A stretch of 64,000 bases of DNA from Cantharellus purpuraceus (lineage: Eukaryota; Basidiomycota; Agaricomycetes; Cantharellales; Hydnaceae), in assembly GCA_025174535.1 (NCBI GenBank), contig JALBUN010000006.1, positions 930,001 through 994,000 of the forward strand, written 5' to 3'. Positions 49,140 through 60,593 of the stretch are shown here, piece by piece. Position 1 is the stretch's first letter; each line of letters starts with the position of its first letter. The position numbers and the translations under genes are program-made. Under the pieces are notes generated by a model. That model saw only the letters and a list, made by a program, of their open reading frames with translations. It searched no databases and was not told the origin of the DNA.

Positions 49140-50643
49140 ATGTGTGGCAGGTTTTCCCTCAGCATCCCGGTGAGCCTTATTCGCTCCCACATAACGCACT
49201 CGCCTCACAGTATTACACAGCACGGGCAAATACAGCATATGGCGGACTACCCAGGCCTTGACGTTGCTGAGGCCAATTGGATTGATCAAGATGAGTTCGT
49301 CCCTAGGTATGGACATTTGCTGCTTTCATGTCTCCTTTGACACCAACATGTTCACGGTCTATAGGTACAACATCGCACCACGGTCTAACGCTCCTGTCAT
49401 TCGGAGGCAGAATCCGGATCGCAATGAGCTGGTGATACACACCATGGTAAGCCTAATCTGCCGTTCTCCTAGACATCAGTGCTTACTACACTAACATAGA
49501 AATGGGGTGTAATCCCACACTGGTCCAAGCACGAAGATCTTTCTCTCAACACTATCAATGCCCGAGCTGAGAATCTGGTAGAATCCGGTGGCATGTGGAG
49601 CAGCATGAAAAGCAAGAAACGCTGTGTAGTCGTGTGTGATGGGTAAGTCCATAACTTCTACCCTATTAATAGAGCGTTCTGGAGTTCGCCGCGACTGACA
49701 ATAGTGTGCCGGGTTCGTACAGTTATTTTGAATGGTTGAAGAAAGGGAAAGAGCGGTTGCCCCATTTCATTCGTCGCAAGGACAACAGGCTTATGATTCT
49801 TGCCGGCCTTTATGACTCCGTCGTTCTCCAAGGCAAACTTTCGTGGAAATAATCATAACTCTCTGCGTTTCTGACTCAGATGCAGGTGCTACGACCAGAA
49901 AGTGGACATTCACCGTGGTGACCACAAACGCTACAACATCATTGACTTGGCTGCATGACAGGCAGCCTGTCATTTTATCCTCCACCGCTGATCTCGAAAA
50001 GTGGCTTGATACTAGCCAAGGTTGGCATAATGGTCTAATTGATATTTTGAAACCTGGCGACGGAAACGAACTGGACTGGTGCGTTGTATTACCTTATTCC
50101 TCTCCCAATATGCAGGTGTACCATGTTGAACCCCAACCGGACGCCTATCTTCAACTCAATCAAAGTCGCCTATGCACATATTTAATTTTTTCACTCACGT
50201 GTTTTTCTATGATTCATGCTGACAACTCTTCCTATGATAGCTACCCAGTTCCAAAAGAGGTTGGGCGTGTTGGAGCAAATTCACCGGAATTTATTAAGCC
50301 CGTGTCACAACGAAAAGGTGGCATCGAAGCCTTGTTTGCTAAACAAGTAGCCAAAGGCAAACAGACTGCATCCCTAACATCGCCCAAGAAGCAGATGTTT
50401 CCCACACCAGCCATCACACCGTCTACATCCGAAGCTGGGACAGACGCGATGCGGGCGATCGATGTCGATGCATCTCCAGCGTCTTCTCCTCCCCCCTTTA
50501 GCTTATCTGAAGCTTACACAAAAATTCAGCGAACCCCCGCGTGTGATACGACCCAGAAGAAGCGTGCCATGGTCGGAGATCCAGAGGGCATCTCCCCCAA
50601 GAAAAAGGCGAAAGATACTGATCTGAAACTTGAAGGCACATAA
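49140..50643 (+). CDS. HMCES: SRAP-domain abasic site processing protein (HMCES/YedK family)
   Basis: SRAP proteins form a reversible thiazolidine crosslink between Cys2 and an abasic site in single-stranded DNA, which shields the site at replication forks. The gene starts with MCGRFSL, so Cys2 is present after Met removal. YNIAPRSNAPVIRR, MKWGVIPHWSKHED, the NARAE motif (with the active Asn and Glu) near 49,560, RCVVVCDGYFEW, HFIRRKDNRLMILAGLYDSV, WTFTVVTTNATTSLTWLHDR (catalytic His in LHDRQPVIL) and SYPVPKEVGRVGANSPEF follow in the correct order. The remaining 100 residues are a basic, disordered tail with RKGGIEALFAKQ and a lysine-rich SPKKKAKD near the end, a probable nuclear signal. Exons are joined by five GT-AG introns. 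Confidence 0.95.
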
Positions 50644-51018
50644 AGTGGGAAAGGGACGCGCGCGCAGATGGTTCTTGTCGAAATAATTCTTTCATACAGC
50701 ACCCAGACCCTTGGCTACGCCTACTTCCGTATTAAGAGGCGACACTACGACTTTCTACTTCGTTAACGCTCTCAAGATCAAGCCACCTCCTTCACGAGCA
50801 GATGGCGTGATCCATTCCGAACGTTCCGAACACTATTGTTGGACCAAGTAATACACATGTAACTCTGCGATGTATACCGGTGGGTATTTTGGCTTTAAGT
50901 ATCCATCGTAGAGCTACACGTGCATCATTGCATCCAGTTTTTCCGGGACAAATATGATATTACCATGATATGGGAGAAATCCCCCACTCACTACAGCGGG
51001 CAGCGACATTAGCAATAT
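50644..51018. other. 3' flanks of convergent HMCES and transcription factor genes
   Basis: 375 nt. No coding signal recognised; the end of the transcription factor gene is not certain and may extend into this stretch. Confidence 0.4.
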
Positions 51019-53138
51019 TCACTGCTGAGTCAACTTTAACAGGGTATTTCCAGCGTGAGACGGACAAACAGACGTACCTATGACAGGCAAATGCCACGCT
51101 AACTTGTGCATGGCCAAAAGAGTGAACTTGATAAGTCCACCCAACTGGCCAGCGTGGTCATCTTGCTGATGAACGCAATCGAGCAAGTGTTCGACTAGCC
51201 ATTGCCAGCATAACTGTCACGGGGTGAGCAATTTCAGGTAAAAAGTGACGGGGGCAACTTGTATTTCTGGAAAACTCACGCCCATTATCGGCTCGAGATA
51301 CTTATAATCATGATCCCAGAGCTCCCTAATAAGAGCAATGAGCTCACCAACCAAACCTTCACATACATCCTTCGGGCACATTGGCTCGCTACGTAAAATC
51401 TGCAGCAAGCCTGCGTAGACCTGCGTGTGCAGACTTAGGAAAGAGTGTTGCATAGGCCCCCGTGGTTGGGAGGGAAGGCAATCTTTGAGCTTGCCAATGG
51501 TACGGGCCATGTCGATGTGCACGCCTCCGATAGTCGCCGGGTCGACGGCCTGGCTGCTAGAGGAGGGCCCTGAGAACACTAGCGGAATGGAAACGATGGA
51601 AAGATGGACAAGAGCTTAGTGGTTGACGCGGTAACATAACAAGGAAATGTCTCACTAGAAGGAGCAGTCGATCGACTGGCAATCCATAAAAGGTCGGCTG
51701 CACGGGCACGCATGGCGCTGAAAACTTTGCGATCTAATAACTCCATTTCTGACTGAGTGCATGAACTCGTCGTTTGATCTGGTAAACGACAGGCCTCGAC
51801 CCTGGCCATCCATGCGCTTATTAAATTCAATCGCGTTTGGAACGGCAGCTATCGATAGGGTCAGCATAGCCTTCGTTGATGCCAATGGGAAAGTACTTGA
51901 CTAACACCCAAAGGCATCCCTGCAACTTCAAAGTGTTCCGAAAACACTTCTCCTGCTCCCAAGTACGCCCCGATCAGTCGCTCAGTTGTATAGATCTGCT
52001 GCAAGAGCAATTCCTCCTCCAGCGAAACACCTCCCAAAGGTGACTCCAGTGACATCGAGTTAGCCAGACAACTGGCCACTTTTACGTGCTGCTGAGCTTC
52101 GCTCATGCAATCAACAGCGTAAAAGTAGCATGCAAGCAAGCATGCTGCCCGGATGCAGTCTCTTTGGCCTGCTTGGCATGTAGTAGGTAGCCTAAGGGAG
52201 CCTTGCACCCGTTGTCTAAACCTGGCCTCATGTCGCGGGCTCAGGGTCAGCTCATCAAAGCGACTTCCAATAAGGAATATCGCATGTAGGAGAGAGTCGT
52301 GAAGGAGGGAATGAGACGGCCCTTCCATACGTGACATGACCTGCTTCGCGGTCAGGTCGAGGTGAAACTGTTCTGCGTGAGGGCAGAACGCTCTTAGCCT
52401 GTGCGCGTTGGTTATATTATGTAGTTCGCGCCATCAATTTAGATACGTACAACATTCCTTGCGACTCTGCAGTGACTTGAAGTTGGAAATAGCTAGAAGG
52501 CGGGCTGGGCGTACGCGGTGGGAGCTCTGAGGTAAATTCCTCTGGGGGATTATCTGGAGAGGCATTGGTGTAACCATCACCCATCAAGTCCTGCTGAACA
52601 TATTCAATGAATGGGGAGGAGATCAGGTCTGGGTTTATGCGCTCTGAGATTGCATCTGGCGTGGACACAACTGGTAGCTGAGAATGCATCGAGCCAGAGG
52701 GAGCGCCAGTAGGTTTCTCCTCCATGGACGTCATGATGGTGGGAGGGCAGTAGGAATGCAACGCTGCTGTCAGATACTCCACCTGGCCTCGTGTGGATTC
52801 CAGCCGTCGTTGAAGATCACCAATTTGCAGTTGCAGCTGACGGTGCTTCCCTGATCATGGTATGAGGAGTGAAAGGTGATTATCAATTGTGAGCCATACC
52901 CCATGATCTCGGGTCTTCATATGAGCAGGTTCCCTCGCGATCATGCTTCATACATGGAGTGCAAGCCGGCTTTTGGCCGTCGCATTTCTAGGGGCAATAT
53001 TAGGCCAGTGTTATGTCTACAAGGCGCCACACTTGCCAATTTACGATTGCGGCATGGTAGACAGGCCTGAGCCGTTGTTTTAAATGGGTGGTATGGAGCA
53101 GATGGCCCCGGACTCACTGTTCCTCTCTGGAGTGGCAT
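51019..53138 (-). CDS. Zn2Cys6 fungal transcription factor
   Basis: A fungal-specific binuclear zinc cluster regulator. The first exon gives MPLQRGTVSPGPSAPYHPF and ACLPCRNRKL; a 49-nt intron with a GC donor (52988-53036) then joins KCDGQKPACTPCMKHDREG and TCSYEDP. The six cysteines are spaced C-x2-C-x6-C-x6-C-x2-C-x8-C, as in the family. A coiled coil follows (HRQLQLQIGDLQRRLESTRG), then a Ser/Pro-rich linker (FIEYVQQDLMG, PPRTPSPPSS) and a helical middle homology region: LLHDSLLHAIFLIGSRF, CIRAACLLACYFYAVDCMSE, LLLQQIYTTERLIGAYLG, FQTRLNLISAWMARVEACRL, LWDHDYKYLEPIMG and VEHLLDCVHQQDD. Target genes are unknown; no biosynthetic genes adjoin it. The C-terminus by direct read-through is TGA at 51019-51021, but another intron there is possible. 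Confidence 0.88.
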
Positions 53139-56100
53139 GTGGTAAGTGGCGAGAGAAGGGCGAAAGGACTAAAGAAGTGAAGCCGACTAACTGGGAATAT
53201 TTATGTCGATGAGAATGCTCGAACCACGATGGAACAGCGATATCTCTATTGACCTTGCGACGGGAAGCCGATGGGAGACTGTGATGGGTGAGGCGCAACG
53301 AAGCCATGTCGGTAAATGGAGCGCTAAGTGTCAACATCCAAAGAGGACACATCTAAGATGCGCAGAAATCAAGAATTCATACTAGTCATATGCGTCACAC
53401 CTTACAGGAAGACGAAAAAAAACAATAGTCAAAGGCATCATCACATGAGCGGAGAAGTTGTGATTCCCAGGGGTTGGCGATAATGCCGGTAATTCGGGAG
53501 CCACACTGTCGGCCCGAAGTGGCACAAGCTCGTTCTTTGGCGCCTTCAGCGCCGGCTGTGATGATGAGAAGAGCAGACTTCGATTTTTTTCCAATCTGTT
53601 CAATCGTTATCGATCTACCATCGATCCTTCCTACTTAAGGAGTCTCCCGTGATCTTTCCGTTATTTAGCGGGCAAATGCCAATCAACACGGGCACTCGGC
53701 AGTGCCACGCATACCCTTGCATGTCCAGATCTCGGCGCATTTGAGAGTTCTGGGACATGGCTACCAAAGAGGCCATCGGAGAATTCTGAAACCACCCCAA
53801 CCTAGAACTTGCAATAATATGGCCTGTTGAATGAGCCTATTCAGTATGTGGTGTGATCTACAAGACTTTCGCAGCTGCCGTGAACTAAGCGCCGCTCAAC
53901 GGACATTTGGGCTAGTGTGAGAGCGCTGAAGGCGCCGTAACCGAGTCATTGAGTGAAAGGAATGGATACACACCTCTTGCCATCTGATGCATGATGCACT
54001 GTCCATTTGCCGTTTGCTTCTCGATCCTTTTATAGTGTGTGACTCGTGGCCCGGAGAGTGACGCGAGGGCCCCCAGTTCCCGTGGCATCAACGGTAAGCC
54101 GCGGGGAACAGGCGTGTTTCTTATGGTCTTGAGCGACTATGCTGACAGCGGCAACAAGTGCTGGAGAAGGTGCCAATGCGGGCTCTCACAAATGAGATCT
54201 TCTGCAGCCAAGAGTAAGCTGGCTGGTATAACAATGACCGAGTGAAAAAGCCAACATGATCACCAAGGCCTTGAGGGGGGGAGAAATTCGCCCATTACAG
54301 TAAATATGGGCTAATCGACTTCTACCAGGAAGACTGGCAACGAGAGATCTGAGGCTTGGTCCATTGAAGGAAGGGGTCAAAGTGTGAGTGTCCCGTCTCA
54401 ACCTGAAGTTGGGGATTTCGGCATGCCTCTTGTCATCTCATCCTTTAAGTACAGAGATCCAGATGGCTACTTTTGGTGTTCGTGGGGGTCGCTTTGGATC
54501 CCACTGCAATGCTGAAGTGAAGGTATCTAGAGCAGAATGACTTGTGGGACGCGGGAGGAGAGGAAAAGTGCGTCAGTGAAGCACTATGAGGGAAAATGAT
54601 ATGGCGCGATGGGCGGTGCAGAAGGGAGTGTATCGTGTGGCTAAGGCAAGGTTGATGACGGCTTGAGTGACTTCAATGAGGTAGAAGTAGAGTTCACGTA
54701 GTTCCATACGGAGATGGCCGTGAGCGCTGCTGTGCATGTGCGATGGTGATAGGCTGGCTGAACAATGAGGAGTGGCCAGGGAGCGCGAAAAGCCGGCGTG
54801 AAAACAATAATTTCGGCCATTCCAATGAGGAAAGGCGCAAATAAATAATTATGGAAAAACTGCGAGAAAACAGAGCTGGCCTGAATCACACCACATCATG
54901 ATATGATCAGCCATTTCAGGCCCTGGTACGTGAAGAGGAAGCATTTACCTGCGCCATGAAAACCTTCAGGGTAAGCCCAGCCCGGAGGCTGTAATCCGGG
55001 ATCCGGCACGCTATGTCGTTTCCCGGTTTCCTGCATACTTCATGCTCAAACTCAACTGTTAACCCTGGTTTCTGAAGGCTGAGAATAATTGACCTTGTTG
55101 GTTGTATATTCTCTTGTTACTCAGAGCGGGTGCGGAGTCATGAACAGGAACCAGTGTTCGCCACCACGCTGTAATCGTGAGTGGCTCCACGAGGAAGTCA
55201 CGCAGGTGCATCACTTTAGGCCCAGAAGCCTGTGATCGTGAGAGGTCGAAATTGGCGAGGTTATGGAAAAAGGAGGGCGAAAGGGGAGAGAAGGGACAGC
55301 GGCCGAAGGTATTTGACATACACCCTTGAGCAGTGATGTACGCCGGAATGAAGTCCAGAGAACGCGCCCTCGCAGACATGGACAGAACTATCTGTTAGTC
55401 TAACTTGCCTAGTGCCTGTAGCCAAAGCTCATAAAGCTGTCATCTAGATGCTTGGCAGCATCGAGACGCGTTCTTCAACGGTGGCCCTATCACATCTATG
55501 CCTTCAAGAAGTAGCAGAATCAAACCTTCACCGGTGCATAGTCAGATCTCGTCTCGTGCCAGCGACCAGATGGCGGTCATGGAGCCATAACCGGACAAAG
55601 TTCGACCAGTTCATTGCATATAAGGAAATTTGGTGTCGATAACGAAATTTCACCTGTGTGTCAATTCACCATCCATGTTTCCAGATACACACCAGGATTC
55701 TCGTCTAGAGGTTGCAAATGTGCATTCGGCATTTCGAGTTATTTCGATCAAGTATCCCGAGTGACAACGAATGAATACATGGTGAAAAGTCATCAATTCC
55801 ACTTGTTCTCAAAGGATAGGAAATGGTATTTGTCCAGGAAATATTCCAGGAGGTATGCAGTGAACTGAGGTGTGCGTCACACGGTCGGGTAATCTTTCCC
55901 CTATGACGATATAGTACATCAGTCTCACCATTCATCATGATAGAAACAGACTAACAGCAGCACGCTTAGAGGCTTATTTGTCTATCGGCAGCGATAGTCC
56001 GAAGAGGTCGGCTAGGAGGACCGATGATGGAGGTGGGCACTGGAATGACTTCTGTTAAGTTGAAGGAGGATGTCTTTGGATGATTGTAGGCTTAGTTGTC

Positions 56101-57177
56101 AGTTGGTCTTCGTCGCCGGATATTGAAGTATCCACTGGACCAGTTTCATGACCGTCACCGTACCTGCCAATGTCAGCAGAATCAAGAGCCGCTAGTACAC
56201 AATCCCCTTCTCTCGTGCAAGAGACTAGTTGGTGGCTTCAGCAGGTCGAGATTTATACCAAGGGAAAATCTGACAGATCAAGAGACATAGATGATGGAGA
56301 TACCGGTAAAATTCAGGCCGCAGCAGTGCATTTTTCTCTGGCTCGGACCAACTCAGCCCGTCTCCACTGATGTCACCGCCTGCTAATTGTCCCTGCCAAA
56401 TTCATTCGGTTATGCGCAGAGTAGTTGACAGCAATGATCATCCACATCATCCTAGGTGTGTCAGACGCTTGGGAGGTCCCAGTTCAAGTTAACTCGCTCT
56501 AGTTTCTGTGCCGCAATCTAGACCTTCCAGTTTCCAGGCCTGAGCCTTCTGGGCACAGATATGCATCCAGCCGCGTCCCAGTGGTCGCGAGTGAGGACCT
56601 CAAATGCCGCAGAATACTCTGGCCTTGTGCATGTTCGTGAAGGTTATCTGACTCGAATGCGCGCTGGGAGTCGGAAGCCGGTTTACTGTGCCGAGAAGCC
56701 CACAGACTAGAGCATTTCAAGAGAACAGAAGCACGCTCCAAAGGCTCTTTTTTCATTTACCAGCCGCAAATGTTTTGTCCCTCCCTATTATACATTGACC
56801 TGAAGGTTTGGATATCATTAGTCCAAGTACGTTGCTTTCAATGATATCTGATCAGGTCGTGTAGATAAGACGGTGTAACCGAGGACATCTTTATTCGGGA
56901 TAGGAATCACTGTCTACTTTTCTCTCTCTTCCTTCAATTGGAGACATAAATCGAACTATAAATCTACCGGAGGCAAGAGCAATGATATATGGGTGTCACG
57001 AGAAGCAGTGCGAGTCAATATATGAATGACGATGAGCTCGAGATGCGGATATTGGGTCAAAATTAAACGAGAGCACTAATAGCCATTACGCACCCAGTCG
57101 CATATGCGTGAAGAGGCATGAGTCGTAAAATAATCGATAAGGAAATCCAGAACTAATAAAAAAAATACACAACAGGC
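53139..57177. other. Gene-poor interval of 4 kb
   Basis: No ORF longer than 106 codons and none with a recognised domain. It probably contains the transcription factor promoter at its left end and BRF1 3' sequence at its right end, including repeat copy 1 (56898-57045). No transposon proteins, long terminal repeats or tRNA genes were seen. Non-coding transcripts cannot be judged from sequence alone. Confidence 0.5.
56898..57045 (+). repeat. Diverged dispersed repeat, copy 1 (3' of BRF1)
   Basis: Shares a string of blocks in the same order with 59961-60114: ATAGGAATCA, TTTTCTCTCTCTTC, TCTACCGGA-GCAAGA, GATATAT, GTCACGAG, GTCAATATA and CTCGAGA. Similarity is roughly three quarters by eye. Confidence 0.8.
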
Positions 57178-59624
57178 TTATACTTCCTGTTCGTAAGGGT
57201 CGACATCGTCTGCAGCTCCCCACGTGTCGTCATCCTTCTCTCCCTCTGCGTCCTGGTCGTCATCACTATACACCCTTGCACTGACATCCATAGTCGCGCC
57301 TCCATCCCCATCCCTACCCCCATCTTCCTGACGACTTGAGTGAGTGGATTTGCGCGTTTGAGATTTCCGAGCCGGTTTCTGCGCTCCAACACCACCGCCG
57401 CCTGACTCTTCGATAACGACCGTAGGTTCTCCATCGCTCTTGTCGTCGTCCATATGGTACAGCCCGTCAGAATCATCGGCGTCTTTGTCTTGCCCAGTAT
57501 CGACCATCGTTGTGCCACCAAAAATAGTGTCATAGGCGGAGTAGTTGATCTTGCGACTGAACTTTTTGCTTTTCGTGACAAAGTTGCGTACTGACTCTGC
57601 AGCCGTCGCCCCGTGTGCACTTGATGCATCACGCGGCTTATTACTTGTGCTGGTTTTACGTCGCTGTAGGAGAGATCTCAGCAAGGTTAAAAAAGAGAAT
57701 AAACGTCTGCTTGCGGTACACGGACCTTGCGTGTCTTGGGATTGCTAGATTCCCCATTTTGCTCACGAATGGCTTTTGCTTCATCATAAGGAGAGTAAGA
57801 CGCTGATGCCAGATGAGAGGAATTCGACACACCTGCAAGCTTCTCCAAATATTCGCGGTTCAACTCTACCCATATCCGCTCCTTAATTTTAACTTCCTCT
57901 TCACTAAGAATCATGCAATCCAGTTCCTCTTCATCCAGTCCAAGCAAGTCGTCCACCATGGATATGGAGGACTGGCGTCGCCGCTCCGCCGTGTCCAGCG
58001 CCTCCGCGAGGAGACTCCCCTGCTCATTTTCAATATACTCTGATACCTCCTCAGTGAGGAATGAGTCGAAAGTCGCGTCGAGAGGAGACGTGGGTGGAAG
58101 TATTCGTGAAGGGGTGCGCCGACCTTTTGAGGCTTCAGGTCTGGTCATGTGCAGCAGGCGAGGGTCAATGGCCGGATCACCAGGGCCATGCCGTCCGCAC
58201 AAGAAGAAGTCGTCGTCGTCCTTTGTATCATAATTTCCATCCCCTTTGTCGTCGTCCTGACCGTCCAGTGTATCATGTAAATGGTCTTCGTCCGGATCAG
58301 GTAAAAATAACCGAGAGCTATGTGACTCGTCGGTAGAATCCAACGTCCCAGCCAAGATGCCCTGCGTGAAAAGTGCCTCATCGACAGCAGGAACATCCGG
58401 TGCCCCGGGAGTGCATGGTAGATTCTGGCCCTCTGCATTTCCTGAACCTTCATCGTTACTCTCATCGCTCTCTTCCCCTCTCTTCCGTTTCTTCTTTTTT
58501 CTCACTGTCACCTTTAACTTTGTCTTCTCCTTCTCCTTGCCTTTAGTGAACGCAGGTGGGTCCATCTCTTCCTCAAGCCACACTTTACGAAAGTCAGCAA
58601 CGGTCAAGTTACCACTCGACGTCTTCTTGAACTCATCGAGCCGCTTCTTCAACGTCACGTCGGCAATCTTGACGACCTGCACGACTTCCTGCACTGAACG
58701 GCGGAAGTTGTTCATGCGCGCAGCCAGCAAGATGCACGCCCCGCAGATACCTGCGGGACGGCGTCCGGCAGTCATCCAATCGCGGTTGAAACGCTGGACA
58801 AGGCGGACGGCATCAGTAGCGACCTTTCCCGTCTCATCCCCAAACTCGAGAAGAGCGGCAAAGCGGTGGATATAATGTGCAGGATCAATAAGCGGAAGCT
58901 TAATATTGAGGGTCTGAACGAGGCGAAGATAGGTCATCCCGAGTACAAACACATTAACCTGCAACAATGAGTTATGATATAGTATGGCTTGAGCGGTATA
59001 CACACTTGGAGCATATCAGAGAAGTCAATGAGCATGTGACTGGTGTTGCTCATTCTGCATGCAACGTAGAGGCACACGGCAACAACGATCTCGCTACGTC
59101 GGCCTTTGGTAAAGCGATGTTCTACCGCGAGAGTGTACCATCGTTGTGCCTGGTCCCCAGTATGCTCTGATATGTGCAAAGCGGCTTGTACCTGACGGAT
59201 TTTTCGACGAGCTAGGTCCCTGGAATGCTGAGTGACAACGCTGCCCTGAAAGTAAGTTTGATACATACCATTAGCGAGGGTCTGCTCCCTAGACTCTCCT
59301 GAACCGCGGTACCCTCCAGGACCGTTCATGCGCGCACGTGCTGCATAAGATGGCAGTCTTAGCGGAATGCAACACAAGGATAACCACCCACTTACTCTGT
59401 CCCTGGCCCACATATGAGCCCTGAACCACGGCGGCTCCATTCGATGTTTCTCCAAAAGTGACTTCGGCAACGATTGTGTTCTCTTCCACGACAGTACCAC
59501 ACTGCACGCAGAAACCATTGCCCGCTGCAGTGTCATATTCAATTGTAGTGCCTCCACAGTCGCCACAAGTAGGCTAGAGAAATGGTTAGCGTATAAATTA
59601 TTTCGAGGCAGGTTGGCTCACCAT
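57178..59624 (-). CDS. BRF1: TFIIIB subunit BRF1
   Basis: BRF1 with TBP and Bdp1 forms TFIIIB, which recruits RNA polymerase III to tRNA and 5S genes. ATG 59624 is followed at once by a 48-nt intron; the next exon gives the zinc ribbon PTCGDCGGTTIEYDTAAGNG with FCVQCG (C-x2-C ... C-x2-C). Then come GSREQTLANG-type linker sequence, two cyclin folds (RRKIRQVQAALHI, VAVCLYVACRMSNTSHMLID, NVFVLGMTYLRLVQTLNI, FNRDWMTAGRRPAGICGACI, LLAARMNNFRRSVQEVVQVV), FKKTSSGNLTVADFRKVWLE, a Lys-rich KKKKRKRG, the Brf homology block DDLLGLDEEELDCMILSEEE with VWVELNREYLEK-type sequence (WVELNREYLEKLAG), and KKFSRKINYSAYDTIFG. The C-terminus is acidic. Family order and motifs are complete. Confidence 0.96.
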
Positions 59625-60593
59625 TTATTTGGTAAAGCAACAGACACAGACGCCCATGCTCTTCAACGCGTCTCGGCTCGATCGGGCTACATACTGAGTT
59701 GCATTTCTGCCGTTCCATTCGTTGGACAGATGAACAGATTGATACCGAATAGGCTTTTAGGGGGCATCCGTTCGCTTCGAAAGAGTGGAAGAACCTTCCG
59801 AACGCCTTTTATTCACAAGTGCTTTCTTTCCTTCCCCATTATATGTGTGTTCGGCTTTTTTTTTTTCTGCGCGCATGCGAACTGGCAGTCCAGCACCAGT
59901 ATATACGTCACTTTTGACCTAATTAAGTGTCGTGCGTAGAGACTTTGATCAAATTCCTCAGTATAGGAATCATTGAGGCTTGGATTTTCTCTCTCTTCAA
60001 CTGGGGATTGATTGTACAGGTCTAGCCATTCTACCGGAAGCAAGAATAATTAATTGATATATAGGAGTCACGAGGGACTAGTACAAGTCAATATAAATGA
60101 TAATAGCCTCGAGAAGCTGTGAAGAACGACGCATACATTGGAAAGAGACAAGCCATTATCATATGATGGGACACATCATAATTTTCAGCCCAGCATCTTT
60201 AGTTGACATGGCTATCAAAAAGCTCATGGTCATGAATTGTCCGTCGCGGTCAACATGCACCGAGCGGATAGGAGTCAAGGCACTCTTGACATTTGGAAAT
60301 AAATCAACCCCATGCATTATGCATTAAAATATTCAATGCTGGAATGTCATGTGCATGCGTGTGTCAAGCTCAGAAGAGCGGAATTCTTTTTGACTGTAAT
60401 GTACAGTGGATACTGGGCGAATGTTGAGTGGAGAGACAGATATCATAGATGCGCATGAGAAACAAGAAAAGAAAGAGAAAAGAGACTCAAGGATCAAGCT
60501 TTAAAGAAGAAAGAAGAGTCAGGATAGACGTTATCACGAGAATATAGCAGATGGAACGGCGAGTCAAACTCAACCAGTTGTTAAACATGTCAA
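59625..60593. other. Intergenic region between DEF1 stop and BRF1 start
   Basis: About 970 bp holding BRF1 promoter sequence, repeat copy 2 (59961-60114) and the DEF1 3' region. A pyrimidine run of nine T lies near 59859. No ORF of note. Confidence 0.5.
59961..60114 (+). repeat. Diverged dispersed repeat, copy 2 (3' of DEF1)
   Basis: Same orientation as copy 1, with the same ordered blocks and small insertions or deletions between them. Weak similarity may continue some 50 bp further (GCCATTA). Confidence 0.8.

Noticed and set aside
53139..57177. Search for transposon proteins, tRNAs or a mating-type/pheromone gene in the large gap
   Set aside because: No RT, integrase or transposase motif, no CAAX-ending pheromone-like ORF that could be defended, and no TPsiC arm.
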